Source of the DNA: Lichenicola sp964249915 | Lineage (GTDB): Bacteria > Pseudomonadota > Alphaproteobacteria > Acetobacterales > Acetobacteraceae | NCBI GenBank assembly: GCA_964249915.1 | Contig: CAXUEL010000102.1 | Span: 1-11,639, forward strand | Reading direction: 5' to 3' | DNA length: 11,639 nucleotides | Shown here: positions 1-5,871 of the stretch, piece after piece | Position numbering within the stretch: the stretch's first letter is position 1 | Layout of the letters: each line of letters begins with the position of its first letter | Notes under the pieces: generated by a model | What the model was told of the DNA's origin: nothing | The model's input: the letters and a program-made list of their open reading frames with translations, nothing else | Databases searched by the model: none | Made by a program: the position numbers and the translations under genes

Positions 1-27
1 GGTCCTCATCGGCAAACGCTTTTTGCG

Positions 28-161
28 GTGGGGCAGGTGGGGCAGGTTCTTCTTCTTGTGCCCCACCTGCCCCACTGCCTGCCCCACTAGAATAGAGGGT
101 GGTGGGGCAGCAAAATGGGGGTTTTCTGCGGTTTCCGAGGGGGGTGCCCCACCTGCCCCAC
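28..161. repeat. Cluster of eight GTGGGGCA repeats, putative replication origin
   Basis: The 8-mer GTGGGGCA occurs on the plus strand at 28-35, 37-44 and 102-109, and inverted (TGCCCCAC) at 59-66, 68-75, 80-87, 145-152 and 154-161. The 17-mer at 28-44 is exactly inverted at 59-75 and again at 145-161, so hairpins with 17-bp stems can form. The cluster lies directly downstream of the Toprim-DUF927 gene. P4-type replication proteins bind iterons close to their own gene, so a role as origin is a reasonable inference. A terminator or other protein-binding region is an alternative. I saw no GTGGGGCA copy elsewhere in the window. Confidence 0.6.
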
Positions 162-192
162 TACAAAAACCGACTTCCGATTGAAGCTGTGG

Positions 193-243
193 CTAACTCG
201 CAGCTGCACGGAGCGCGTCAGCGAGCTTGGCGAGGTCAGACAT
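193..243 (-). CDS. Possible 16-residue ORF overlapping the end of the DUF927 gene
   Basis: An ATG at 243-241 overlaps the last 8 bases of the replication gene and opens a frame reading MSDLAKLADALRAAAS before a TAG stop. The peptide could form a short amphipathic helix and the start position suggests translational coupling. It may be a genuine micropeptide, the stub of a longer gene broken by mutation, or chance. No ribosome binding site can be told apart from the overlapping coding sequence. Doubtful. Confidence 0.2.
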   Translation of the reverse strand: MSDLAKLADALRAAAS

Positions 244-2764
244 GGTCGCCGCCCAGGATGTCGCCCTTCACCACGTAGACCCGGATCCGGCCGTGATCCG
301 GTAGCGTCCGCTTGACCTTCAGGTGCGCGCCGGTGTCGCGCCGCAGCAGGTCCCGGTCGACCAGCGCCTTGGCCGCCATCTCGGCGTCCAGCCCCTTGCA
401 GACCTCGTTGCGCCACGCCTCCGGCAGGATGAGGTAGTCCCACCGTTCGACGTCGCCGGTGCTGATGCGCTCCCGGAACCCCACCCGGTTGATAGTCCGG
501 CTCTCGATCGGCTGGCCCAGGGCGTTCAACGGCGCCGCACCCAGCACCGTGAACCTGCTCTCGCCGTGCGCCTCGATGAAGCCGCGCACCTGGGCGATCG
601 CCGCTTCGTCCTCGCCCGCCGTGACGCTGCCGCGCAGCCCGAGCCAGTCCTGGAAGCAGACCGCGGCGGCCTCGCGTGCATCGCCCCGCGGCCACGGCAG
701 CACGCCATAGTGGATCGCGAGCTCGCCGGCTGCAGCGATCAGCGCGAAGCGGCTGGCGACGCTGCCGACCTGCCCATCTGCGCCCTCCGGCACGAACTCG
801 GACACGAAGCCGGCCCGCACGTCCTTCAGGACCTTCAGCAGGCCATCCAGATCCCTTGTGCGGTCCTGCACGAGCGACGTCAGGAAAGCCCGGGCCGCGG
901 TGCCGTAGTGCGTCCGCGCCGCATCCCGGAGATGCTCCGCCAGCTCGCGCGGCGATGCCTTGTCGTGCAGCGTCTCGAACACGCCCATCTTCGCGCCGGC
1001 GTCGGCCGGCAGGTTGACCAGGCGCACCTCCTGCCCGGCCATCACCTTCTTGCCGGCCTCCGCCAGCTTGGCGCTCAGCGTCAGCTCGCCGGTGGACAGG
1101 AACAGGGTGCGCCAGCTCTTGCGCTGCCTTGCCTCGCCGCCGCGGCCGGCGCGCTGCTTCCCCGAGCTGTTCGACAGCATGTAGACGATCTCGCCGATCT
1201 CCCGCGCCTCGGCCTGGCCCATCTCGTCCAGGATCAGCACCGTGTCGGACGTCTCGGACGCGATGCCCTCGATGCCGTTGGCGGTGCCGCGCCACTGCCG
1301 CACCTGGCCGTCGCGATCACCCCTGCCCCACACGCTGCCAGCGATCAGCGCCGCGGTGCTCTTGCCGCTCTGCGACTTGCCGACCAGGTGCAGGCCGCCC
1401 GACTGCTCGCCGGCCACGTCCAGCAGCGGCCCGGCAAAGGAAGCCGCCAGGAACAGCGCCAGCCGGGAGTTGCCGATGGTCAGGGCCGCTACCTCCCGCT
1501 TCCAGTCCTCCAGGGTGCCGCTCGCCGCGAAGTCCCGCCCGGTCGCGGCCCGCGTGCTCTGGAACACCACATTCGTCGCGCCGCCGCCGAAGGTGTGACC
1601 GCCCGGCAAGATGAACACGTGGCCGCCGTCGGTCTTGTGCCAGCCGGTCCGCTCGACGCACCGCAAGCGCCGGTCGGTCCGGACGCTGCCGATGAACTGC
1701 CGCAGCCGCGTCACACCCGACACGCTGCAGGACAGGCCGGCATCCTCCAGCTCGCCGGCCAGCTCGCGGCCGTCGCCATGGATCAGCCGCCGCGGCACCG
1801 CCCATTCGTGCACCCGGCCGTCCCGATCGAGCCAGCGCAGCAGCAAGCCCCAGCCTAGGCCGCCGCCATCGTTCGTTTCCGCGATGATGTCGAACGGCGC
1901 GGCGATGAACTGCCGTGGTGGCGGCTCGCCCTCTCCTTTCGGTTCCGGGTAGAAGAACAGGCCGCGCGCCGTCATGCGGAAGCCGTCGGGCATCTTCACG
2001 TTGGACGAAGCCGGACTCGCGTCCTCGAGGATCGTCCGCAGCGCAGCTCGATCGTCGCCGCCGGCGAGAGGAAGCGGCAGCTCGTCGGCCAGGTCCCAAC
2101 CCTTCGGCAGGTCGTAGGGCAGCGCCACGCGGCGCACGAAGGCCGCGCCAGCCTCGCGCAGAAGCGGGATCACCTCATCCGCGTAGCCGGAGCCGGCATC
2201 GTCGGCATCCGGCCAGATCGTCACCACCCGGCGGGCGAGCGGCGTCCAGTCCGACCGGCTCGGCGCCTTGCTGCCGCCTTGCGAGGTGATGACAACGTGA
2301 TCCGAGAACAGCTCCGCCGCGGCGTCCGCCGTCTTCTCGCCCTCGACCAGCAGCACCGGGGCTTCGGCCGACGCCGCCAAGCGGTCCAGGCCATAAAGGG
2401 GCAGGGGCTTCCCCGGCTCCTTGTAGTGCCAGCCGGTGACGTCTTGTCGGGCGTCGTTGCGGTCGATCCAGACCCGGCGTCCGTAGGCATAGGGCAGGAT
2501 GTCCTTGCCGCCGCCTTCGCGATCGAACCGCACCCGGGCACAGAGCGGCCGGCCGCGCGCGTCCCGGTAGGTCCAGATCGTCACCGCGCGCCGCGGCAGC
2601 GCCGGATCCTCAGGCGCCGGGCTTTGCGGCTCCCATACCTCCTTGTCGGTCGGCGCGGTCGGGTCCGTGGCAGCCGCAAGTGGGGCGAAGGGATCGCCGG
2701 AGGGGTGAGAGACACCCTCACCCCCTGCCAGGCCAGCTGGCTTATGCATATCCAGCGCGTTCAT
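236..2764 (-). CDS. Toprim + DUF927 primase-helicase-like replication protein
   Basis: An 842-residue protein that probably primes and unwinds DNA at the element's own origin. Visible parts in order: a variable N-terminus (1-60); a Toprim-like region with E141 and K144 in LLVEGEKTAD and D186/D188 in IWPDADDAG; a DUF927 region from about 260 to 600 with Walker A GKSQSGKST at 462-470, Walker B TVLILDEMG at 508-516 and a sensor-like LFLSTGE at 554-560; and a C-terminal domain (about 720-842) that may be a winged helix. Toprim joined to a DUF927 ATPase is typical of replication proteins in mobile elements of Alphaproteobacteria. The ATG overlaps the stop of the upstream 100-aa primase domain by 4 bases (ATGA), so the two are translationally coupled and probably act as one machine. 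The repeat cluster just past its stop is a likely target. Function is inferred from motifs; the domain assignment is confident. Confidence 0.9.
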   Translation of the reverse strand: MNALDMHKPAGLAGGEGVSHPSGDPFAPLAAATDPTAPTDKEVWEPQSPAPEDPALPRRAVTIWTYRDARGRPLCARVRFDREGGGKDILPYAYGRRVWIDRNDARQDVTGWHYKEPGKPLPLYGLDRLAASAEAPVLLVEGEKTADAAAELFSDHVVITSQGGSKAPSRSDWTPLARRVVTIWPDADDAGSGYADEVIPLLREAGAAFVRRVALPYDLPKGWDLADELPLPLAGGDDRAALRTILEDASPASSNVKMPDGFRMTARGLFFYPEPKGEGEPPPRQFIAAPFDIIAETNDGGGLGWGLLLRWLDRDGRVHEWAVPRRLIHGDGRELAGELEDAGLSCSVSGVTRLRQFIGSVRTDRRLRCVERTGWHKTDGGHVFILPGGHTFGGGATNVVFQSTRAATGRDFAASGTLEDWKREVAALTIGNSRLALFLAASFAGPLLDVAGEQSGGLHLVGKSQSGKSTAALIAGSVWGRGDRDGQVRQWRGTANGIEGIASETSDTVLILDEMGQAEAREIGEIVYMLSNSSGKQRAGRGGEARQRKSWRTLFLSTGELTLSAKLAEAGKKVMAGQEVRLVNLPADAGAKMGVFETLHDKASPRELAEHLRDAARTHYGTAARAFLTSLVQDRTRDLDGLLKVLKDVRAGFVSEFVPEGADGQVGSVASRFALIAAAGELAIHYGVLPWPRGDAREAAAVCFQDWLGLRGSVTAGEDEAAIAQVRGFIEAHGESRFTVLGAAPLNALGQPIESRTINRVGFRERISTGDVERWDYLILPEAWRNEVCKGLDAEMAAKALVDRDLLRRDTGAHLKVKRTLPDHGRIRVYVVKGDILGGDHV

Positions 2765-3063
2765 GCGGGCTTCCCGATCCCGAGGGATACGGCAAGCTTC
2801 TCAGCTGCCTCGCTCTGCCGCAGCCCGTGCAGGTAGGCCGCGAGCGAAATGATGTCGCCGCCGCGCTCGCCGATCGCGAAGTCCGACCACCGGCCGCTGT
2901 TGAGGTTCACCTTGAACGATCCTGGCGTGTGGTCGGCACGGCGCGGGTTGCGCGCGACGTACTCGTGTCCCTGCTTCCGGCCATCCGGCAGCCACCTGGC
3001 GAGCAGAGCGGGAAGTGCCGCCAGCGCAGCTCGGTTGATCGCGGCGAAGTCGAGGCTGCTCAC
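2761..3063 (-). CDS. Primase N-terminal (CHC2-like, cysteine-free) domain protein
   Basis: A 100-residue protein. Residues about 30-95 (EYVARNPRRAD, GSFKVNL, GRWSDFAIGERGGD, SLAAYL) follow the pattern of the zinc-finger-like N-terminal domain of phage and satellite primases, where a G-x-W-x-DF motif is followed by a glycine-rich G-G-D turn. There are no cysteines, so the zinc site is absent and the fold must be held otherwise. The catalytic Toprim domain is in the next gene, so the primase is split into two polypeptides. The start is GTG at 3063, overlapping the TGA of the 65-aa gene (GTGA), and its own stop overlaps the start of the DUF927 gene (ATGA). It probably helps the Toprim protein recognise template DNA. 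Good confidence that it is a gene, moderate in the role. Confidence 0.8.
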   Translation of the reverse strand: MSSLDFAAINRAALAALPALLARWLPDGRKQGHEYVARNPRRADHTPGSFKVNLNSGRWSDFAIGERGGDIISLAAYLHGLRQSEAAEKLAVSLGIGKPA

Positions 3064-3257
3064 CGATTGCCCCCAGTCGCAACGCGGAGGTCATGTGCAT
3101 GCCAGGACAGGATCTCTGCCCGCCGCATGTTTCCGCGCGCCGCCTCGAGGGTGGACAGGTGCTCGACGTCTCGTGCCGTCGTGGATGGTGCTATCCAGCG
3201 TCGGCGGAACTGACGGTTCAGCAGGGGATCGGATTGAGTGGCAGCGTCGTAGCGCAT
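3060..3257 (-). CDS. Small unknown protein, first gene of the replication operon
   Basis: A 65-residue charged protein with many arginines (RQFRRRW near 16-21; RGNMRRAEIL near 41-50), no membrane segment and no cysteine. I do not recognise a family. The start at 3257 is favoured because GGAG lies about 7 bases upstream, and the TGA stop overlaps the GTG of the primase-domain gene. The chain of overlaps through three genes argues that it is truly translated and takes part in replication or its control. The predicted mostly helical, basic character would suit a small DNA-binding or accessory protein, but nothing in the sequence proves it. Confidence 0.6.
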   Translation of the reverse strand: MRYDAATQSDPLLNRQFRRRWIAPSTTARDVEHLSTLEAARGNMRRAEILSWHAHDLRVATGGNR

Positions 3258-3308
3258 AGCGCGGCTCCATCATGAGCCGGGCAAAGCAGGACAGGCTTGA
3301 ACCGCACA

Positions 3309-3357
3309 CGCGGATTGCCTAATCTCCGACTGTCGAGGTCGAGTTAGGTTATCCGCG
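3309..3357. promoter_or_regulatory. 14-bp inverted repeat upstream of the replication operon
   Basis: CGCGGATTGCCTAA (3309-3322) is matched by its inverse TTAGGTTATCCGCG (3344-3357) with two mismatches and a 21-base spacer, which itself holds a short near-palindrome (CGACTGTCG). It lies in the 135-base gap between the AlpA-like gene and the replication operon. There is no T-tract on either side, so an operator for the replication operon or a site bound by the AlpA-like protein fits better than an intrinsic terminator. Confidence 0.45.
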
Positions 3358-3392
3358 CCGGTTCCTGCTCCTGCAGGGCCGGCGTTTCTATT

Positions 3393-3599
3393 TCAGGCGG
3401 CGGACTTGGGCTGCAGGGTCGGCAGTCCGTCGAGGTAGGCCAGCACGCTCGCGGTATCGACGAGCGTCCCCCGGCCCAGCTTCGACAGCTTCACGTGCCC
3501 GGCCGATGCAGCTCGATAGATCGCCGAGCGGGAGATCCCGAAGACGGTCGGGGCCTGGGGCAGAGGCACCTTCACGGGAAGAGCGGCCGAAGTGTTCAT
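3393..3599 (-). CDS. AlpA/excisionase-family helix-turn-helix protein
   Basis: A 68-residue protein with the HTH_17 pattern of AlpA and excisionase-type proteins: a recognition segment VFGISRSAIYRAASAGHV at about 19-36, then the wing strand KLGRGTLVDTASVLAYLD at 40-57, where the final helix packs back on the wing. Such proteins in P4-like elements activate int or act as directionality factor in excision. The start at 3599 has GAGG about 9 bases upstream. It stands alone between two regions with inverted or repeated sequences (3309-3357 downstream, 3656-3710 upstream) that are natural candidates for its binding sites. Family assignment is strong; whether it controls int, excision or replication is not shown by the sequence. 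Confidence 0.85.
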   Translation of the reverse strand: MNTSAALPVKVPLPQAPTVFGISRSAIYRAASAGHVKLSKLGRGTLVDTASVLAYLDGLPTLQPKSAA

Positions 3600-3675
3600 C
3601 GTTGCGTCCCTCTGTTCCCGGAGCCGAGTGGCGCCGGTAGGACTTGGATGAGCTTCCCGAAACGCCCGATATAGT

Positions 3676-3710
3676 CGCCCGAAATTGGCAAGCGTCGATT
3701 ATTTCGGGCG
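3676..3710 (-). terminator. Possible hairpin terminator or operator at the end of the 192-aa gene
   Basis: CGCCCGAAAT (3676-3685) and ATTTCGGGCG (3701-3710) form a perfect 10-bp inverted repeat with a 15-base loop. The hairpin overlaps the TAA stop (3699-3701) of the minus-strand 192-aa gene. It could end that transcript, but no U-run follows. Further copies of the CGCCCGA core at 3663-3669 and 3676-3682 suggest it may instead, or also, be a protein-binding region upstream of the AlpA-like gene. Confidence 0.4.
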
Positions 3711-4277
3711 CTTCAGCTGCCGGAACTCGGCCCCCAGACTGTTGCGGATCGTCTTGCCTGTTGCTGGTGCGGCGTTCGGATGCGCTCGTTTCAGCCACTC
3801 TGAAAGAGCTTCTGCCTCCGCAGTAATTGTCGGAAGCATGCCCCCCCGGCGGTGCCGCGCCTGCATCTCCCCCTGACATAGCTGGATCGATGTTGGGCGA
3901 CCCGCGACTCCAGAGGAATAGGCTGGAAGCCCATCTCCCTGCGCAGGCGTCTGCGCTCGAGTTATCCGCACGCCAATGAACTTGAACTTTCCCAAGGTCA
4001 CTGAACCTTCTCGAAAGTCGGCCGTCGCTTCGGAAAAGAAATGGGGATCGATGTTCTCGGAGGTCCGGCCACCATCCGGTATGCCTTTCGCCACCAGTCG
4101 CCCATAGAGAAGCTGCGCTCGAATGTCGTCCCAGATGAGCCGACGCATGGAGTCGAACTCGTTTCCGCGCTCGGTCGGCGCGAGCTGCCGAAGCGCATCG
4201 GCCTGCACCTGCCATTGTTCGGTCACAAGGTCGGTGATGGCCATCCGTAGCGGCCAACCTCCGGGCGGTTCGTTCAT
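3699..4277 (-). CDS. Unknown 192-aa element protein with a possible C-terminal DNA-binding helix pair
   Basis: I do not recognise a named family. The first 70 residues are mostly helical (LVTEQWQVQADALRQL; FDSMRRLIWDDIRAQL), the middle (about 85-105) looks like beta-strands (SVTLGKFKFIGVRI), and the end (about 152-190: EALSEWLKRAHPNAAPATGK then TIRNSLGAEFRQLKR) has a helix-turn-helix shape like C-terminal tails of uncharacterised phage-associated proteins in Alphaproteobacteria. The ATG at 4277 has GGAGG about 9 bases upstream. Codon use and amino-acid composition are sensible here, whereas the long overlapping frame on the same strand gives an arginine/alanine-rich chance protein. Soluble, no signal peptide. 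A regulatory or DNA-binding role is only a guess. Confidence 0.7.
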   Translation of the reverse strand: MNEPPGGWPLRMAITDLVTEQWQVQADALRQLAPTERGNEFDSMRRLIWDDIRAQLLYGRLVAKGIPDGGRTSENIDPHFFSEATADFREGSVTLGKFKFIGVRITRAQTPAQGDGLPAYSSGVAGRPTSIQLCQGEMQARHRRGGMLPTITAEAEALSEWLKRAHPNAAPATGKTIRNSLGAEFRQLKRPK

Positions 4278-4409
4278 TGTTGTGCGCCTCCGCAGCGCTT
4301 CCGCGTTGTGAGCAGCGGGGCAGCCGGAGCGGAGATCCAGCGTTCGGGGGCCAGCCTAGCCCCGCCAGGGCGAAGGATTGCTCGCTGGCCATCATCGCGG
4401 CAAGGCCGG
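4278..4409. other. Gap with no convincing gene
   Basis: An ATG at 4413 (minus) overlaps the stop of the 42-aa ORF in the same ATGA manner as its neighbours and begins MTGLAAMMASEQSFALAGLG. That frame has no stop before it runs far into the 192-aa gene in another frame. Another frame ends in a TGA overlapping the 192-aa gene's ATG but has no start codon. This may be a small coupled gene damaged by a frameshift, or simply spacer. Confidence 0.3.
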
Positions 4410-4538
4410 TCATGCCGGCTTCCCCGCCGGCGGCCGCGGCTTCGGCAGCCACAGCCGGCCGCAGGTGCATGGCCCCTCCAGGTAGCCGCAGCCCCAGCAG
4501 TGGGGCGGCACTGGTTCGCACCGGAATGGGCGGGTCAT
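4410..4538 (-). CDS. Tiny cysteine-rich ORF, possible zinc-ribbon
   Basis: A 42-residue ORF with five cysteines at 7, 14, 17, 24 and 26; HCWGCGYLEGPCTCGR (13-28) holds a C-x2-C and a C-x-C and looks like a miniature zinc knuckle. The tail is proline- and lysine-rich. The ATG overlaps the TGA of the preceding 56-aa ORF by 4 bases, the same arrangement as at the three upstream junctions, which favours real translation from a polycistronic message. Function unknown; phage-type elements often carry such small zinc-binding proteins of unknown role. GC-rich DNA makes chance ORFs common, so confidence is limited. Confidence 0.45.
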   Translation of the reverse strand: MTRPFRCEPVPPHCWGCGYLEGPCTCGRLWLPKPRPPAGKPA

Positions 4539-4705
4539 CGGTCGAGCCTCGGCACAAGCGGAAGCCATACCAGCGGCTTCGGCTTACGTGCGCCGGGTGC
4601 GGGCTCGCACACGAAGGAGCGACCACCACCAGGGTGCGGAGGCGCTTCTCCAGGAGGCAGGCCGTCCAGCTCGCGTGGCGGGAAGACGAACGGGCGGGCC
4701 ATCAT
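4535..4705 (-). CDS. Small proline-rich ORF coupled to the Tat-signal pair
   Basis: A 56-residue ORF, rich in proline and glycine (PPRELDGLPPGEAPPHPGGG at 9-28), ending in WLPLVPRLDR. Two successive ATGs (4705 and 4702) are possible starts; the first overlaps the TGA of the upstream 158-aa gene (ATGA). No domain is recognised. No membrane segment; one cysteine. The stop overlaps the start of the 42-aa cysteine-rich ORF. Support comes from the unbroken run of start/stop overlaps, not from similarity to a known family. Confidence 0.45.
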   Translation of the reverse strand: MMARPFVFPPRELDGLPPGEAPPHPGGGRSFVCEPAPGARKPKPLVWLPLVPRLDR

Positions 4706-5178
4706 ACCGAGATGCCCAGCAGGTCGCGGAACAGGGGCGCAAGCCGGCTCCACTCCACGACGAGCGTGTGCTCGCCCCCCTTGCCTCCGCCCAGGCTGTA
4801 GAAGGCCATCAGCACCCGCGCCCGTGCGCGCTGCCCTTCCTGGGTGCTCGCCACCAGCCCTCCGAGTTGATCGAGCAGCACCAGCTGCTGGTCTTCAAGC
4901 GGGGCGCATTCGGCCTCACGCTCCGCTTCCGAGACGTGCAGCTGCGCGTAGGCTGCACCCTGGCGCTTCAACGCCCGATGCCGCTCTGTCTCCCGGGCGT
5001 AGGAAGCATCGATCTGGGCCTGCAGCTCCATGAACCGGCTGCACAGCGCGAGCAGCGGTGCATCCGGGCTGGCCGGCGGCAGGGCAATCCCTGGCCGTGC
5101 GGCCGCAGCCGTGGCGAGGCCGGCCAGGGCGGCAGCGGTGCCGGCGCCGAGCAGGTCCCGGCGGGTGGCCCGGCTCAC
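4702..5178 (-). CDS. Unknown Tat-signal protein with coiled-coil region (158 aa)
   Basis: The N-terminus MSRATRRDLLGAGTAAALAG has twin arginines at 6-7 followed by a hydrophobic alanine-rich stretch to about residue 28, as in Tat signal peptides (S/T-R-R-x-F/L-L). The mature part is helical: about 48-115 reads like a coiled coil (FMELQAQIDASYARETERHR, then EAEREAECAPLEDQQLVLLD). It would be exported folded to the periplasm or remain anchored by the signal segment. The start is GTG at 5178, overlapping the TGA of the upstream 186-aa gene. The two proteins share the layout of Tat-like leader plus helical domain and are probably partners. Family and job unknown. Export by the Tat route is inferred from the leader only. 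Confidence 0.65.
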   Translation of the reverse strand: MSRATRRDLLGAGTAAALAGLATAAAARPGIALPPASPDAPLLALCSRFMELQAQIDASYARETERHRALKRQGAAYAQLHVSEAEREAECAPLEDQQLVLLDQLGGLVASTQEGQRARARVLMAFYSLGGGKGGEHTLVVEWSRLAPLFRDLLGISV

Positions 5179-5735
5179 GACCGCACCGCCAGCAGGTCAT
5201 CGAGCAGCGACCAGGTGATGCGCTCGCTCAGCGGCATCCCCTCGAACTCGATCTCGCCCCCCGACACGTTGCTGATCGTGATCTCGTGGCGGATGAGCCG
5301 CGCCTTCGCGATCCAGGCCTCGCGGGTGGTTGCCCGCAGCTCCAGCACCCTGTCGGACAGTTCATCCAGGCGGTTGTCGATCGGCTCCATCGCGGCCGCG
5401 ACGGCATCGGGTTCGTCGGCACCGGGCAGGCCGGCGGTGCGCGGTATGTCGATCGTCGGCAGCGCCCACCAGCGCGCCTCCAATGGCCTGCGCCGCTCGA
5501 TCAGCTCCGCCACCTCCCGGCCGATCGCGATCAGCTCGGCGTCGTCAGGATGCAGCGCCGCGGGCCCTGCTGCGGCGCCGGCGTCCGGCTTTGCGATCGC
5601 CACCGCGGCAATACCGGCCAGGGCGGTGAAGCCGGCGGCGCCGAGGACGTCGCGGCGGGACTTTCGGGTAGATGGGCAGCCGGTAGCGGCGCCCTCCCGG
5701 CAGGTGCCGGGTGGTGGTAGGACGTGAACAGCCAT
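5175..5735 (-). CDS. Unknown Tat-signal protein, first gene of its operon (186 aa)
   Basis: The chosen ATG at 5735 has GGAG 8 bases upstream; the frame is open further up to 5831, but that would overlap the XRE promoter region and has no better start. The N-terminus carries TRKSRRDVLGAAGFTALAG (23-41) with twin arginines at 27-28 and a hydrophobic stretch to about residue 48, a Tat-like leader after an unusually long n-region. The rest is mainly helical (AELIAIGREVAELIERRRPL; NRLDELSDRVLELRATTREA) with a short strand-rich part (EITISNVSGGEIEFEG, 151-166). No catalytic motif is seen. It overlaps the 158-aa gene (GTGA). The pair is transcribed divergently from the XRE gene, so the 105-base region between 5736 and 5840 should hold both promoters. 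Confidence 0.65.
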   Translation of the reverse strand: MAVHVLPPPGTCREGAATGCPSTRKSRRDVLGAAGFTALAGIAAVAIAKPDAGAAAGPAALHPDDAELIAIGREVAELIERRRPLEARWWALPTIDIPRTAGLPGADEPDAVAAAMEPIDNRLDELSDRVLELRATTREAWIAKARLIRHEITISNVSGGEIEFEGMPLSERITWSLLDDLLAVRS

Positions 5736-5798
5736 GGGCCGATCTCCAGTCGGTTGATGGTCAGGCCGGACGCAGCGTTCCCGCGCTACGTTCGGCCG

Positions 5799-5828
5799 TT
5801 GTTCCTTGCAGAACGGCATCATTAATGT
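5799..5828 (+). promoter_or_regulatory. Possible promoter of the XRE / cargo operon
   Basis: TTGTTC (5799-5804) and TAATGT (5823-5828) are spaced by 18 bases. Transcription would start about 5835, only a few bases before the ATG at 5841. No Shine-Dalgarno sequence is present between the two, so the message may be nearly leaderless. The left operator arm covers the -10 element. Confidence 0.45.
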
Positions 5829-5871
5829 CATTCTTTAGCTATGGACGCAAGCGAAGATGACATCATTGATG
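5817..5871. promoter_or_regulatory. Candidate operator flanking the XRE start codon
   Basis: CATCATTAATGTCAT (5817-5831) is the inverse of ATGACATCATTGATG (5857-5871) at 13 of 15 positions, with centres 40 bp apart, about four helical turns. A third GATGACAT copy lies at 5868-5875, 12 bp from the one at 5856-5863. The left arm overlaps the proposed -10 box and the right arm lies in codons 6-11 of the XRE gene. This is a typical arrangement for autorepression by a small XRE protein. Confidence 0.55.

Noticed and set aside
28..161. CRISPR array.
   Set aside because: Repeat units are 8 to 17 bases, occur in both orientations and lack regular spacers; no cas gene is present.
115..315. A short plus-strand ORF reading MGVFCGFRGGCPTCPT, with cysteines.
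   Set aside because: The cysteines come from translating the GTGGGGCA repeats, and the ORF then runs antisense into the DUF927 gene.
87..1295. A 402-residue open frame on the minus strand overlapping the DUF927 gene.
   Set aside because: It is arginine/glycine/alanine-rich with no motif and lies in another frame of a gene with clear Toprim and Walker motifs: a high-GC shadow.
323..1858. A 511-residue plus-strand open frame antisense to the replication gene.
   Set aside because: Low-complexity composition, no domain, entirely opposite to a well-supported gene.
3388..4629. A 413-residue minus-strand open frame through the small-gene region.
   Set aside because: It covers the AlpA-like and 192-aa genes in the wrong frame and has chance-like composition; only its part at 4413 is discussed as a possible remnant.
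5736..5831. Longer start for the first Tat-signal protein (218 aa).
   Set aside because: It would begin inside the XRE promoter/operator and lacks the GGAG found before the ATG at 5735.
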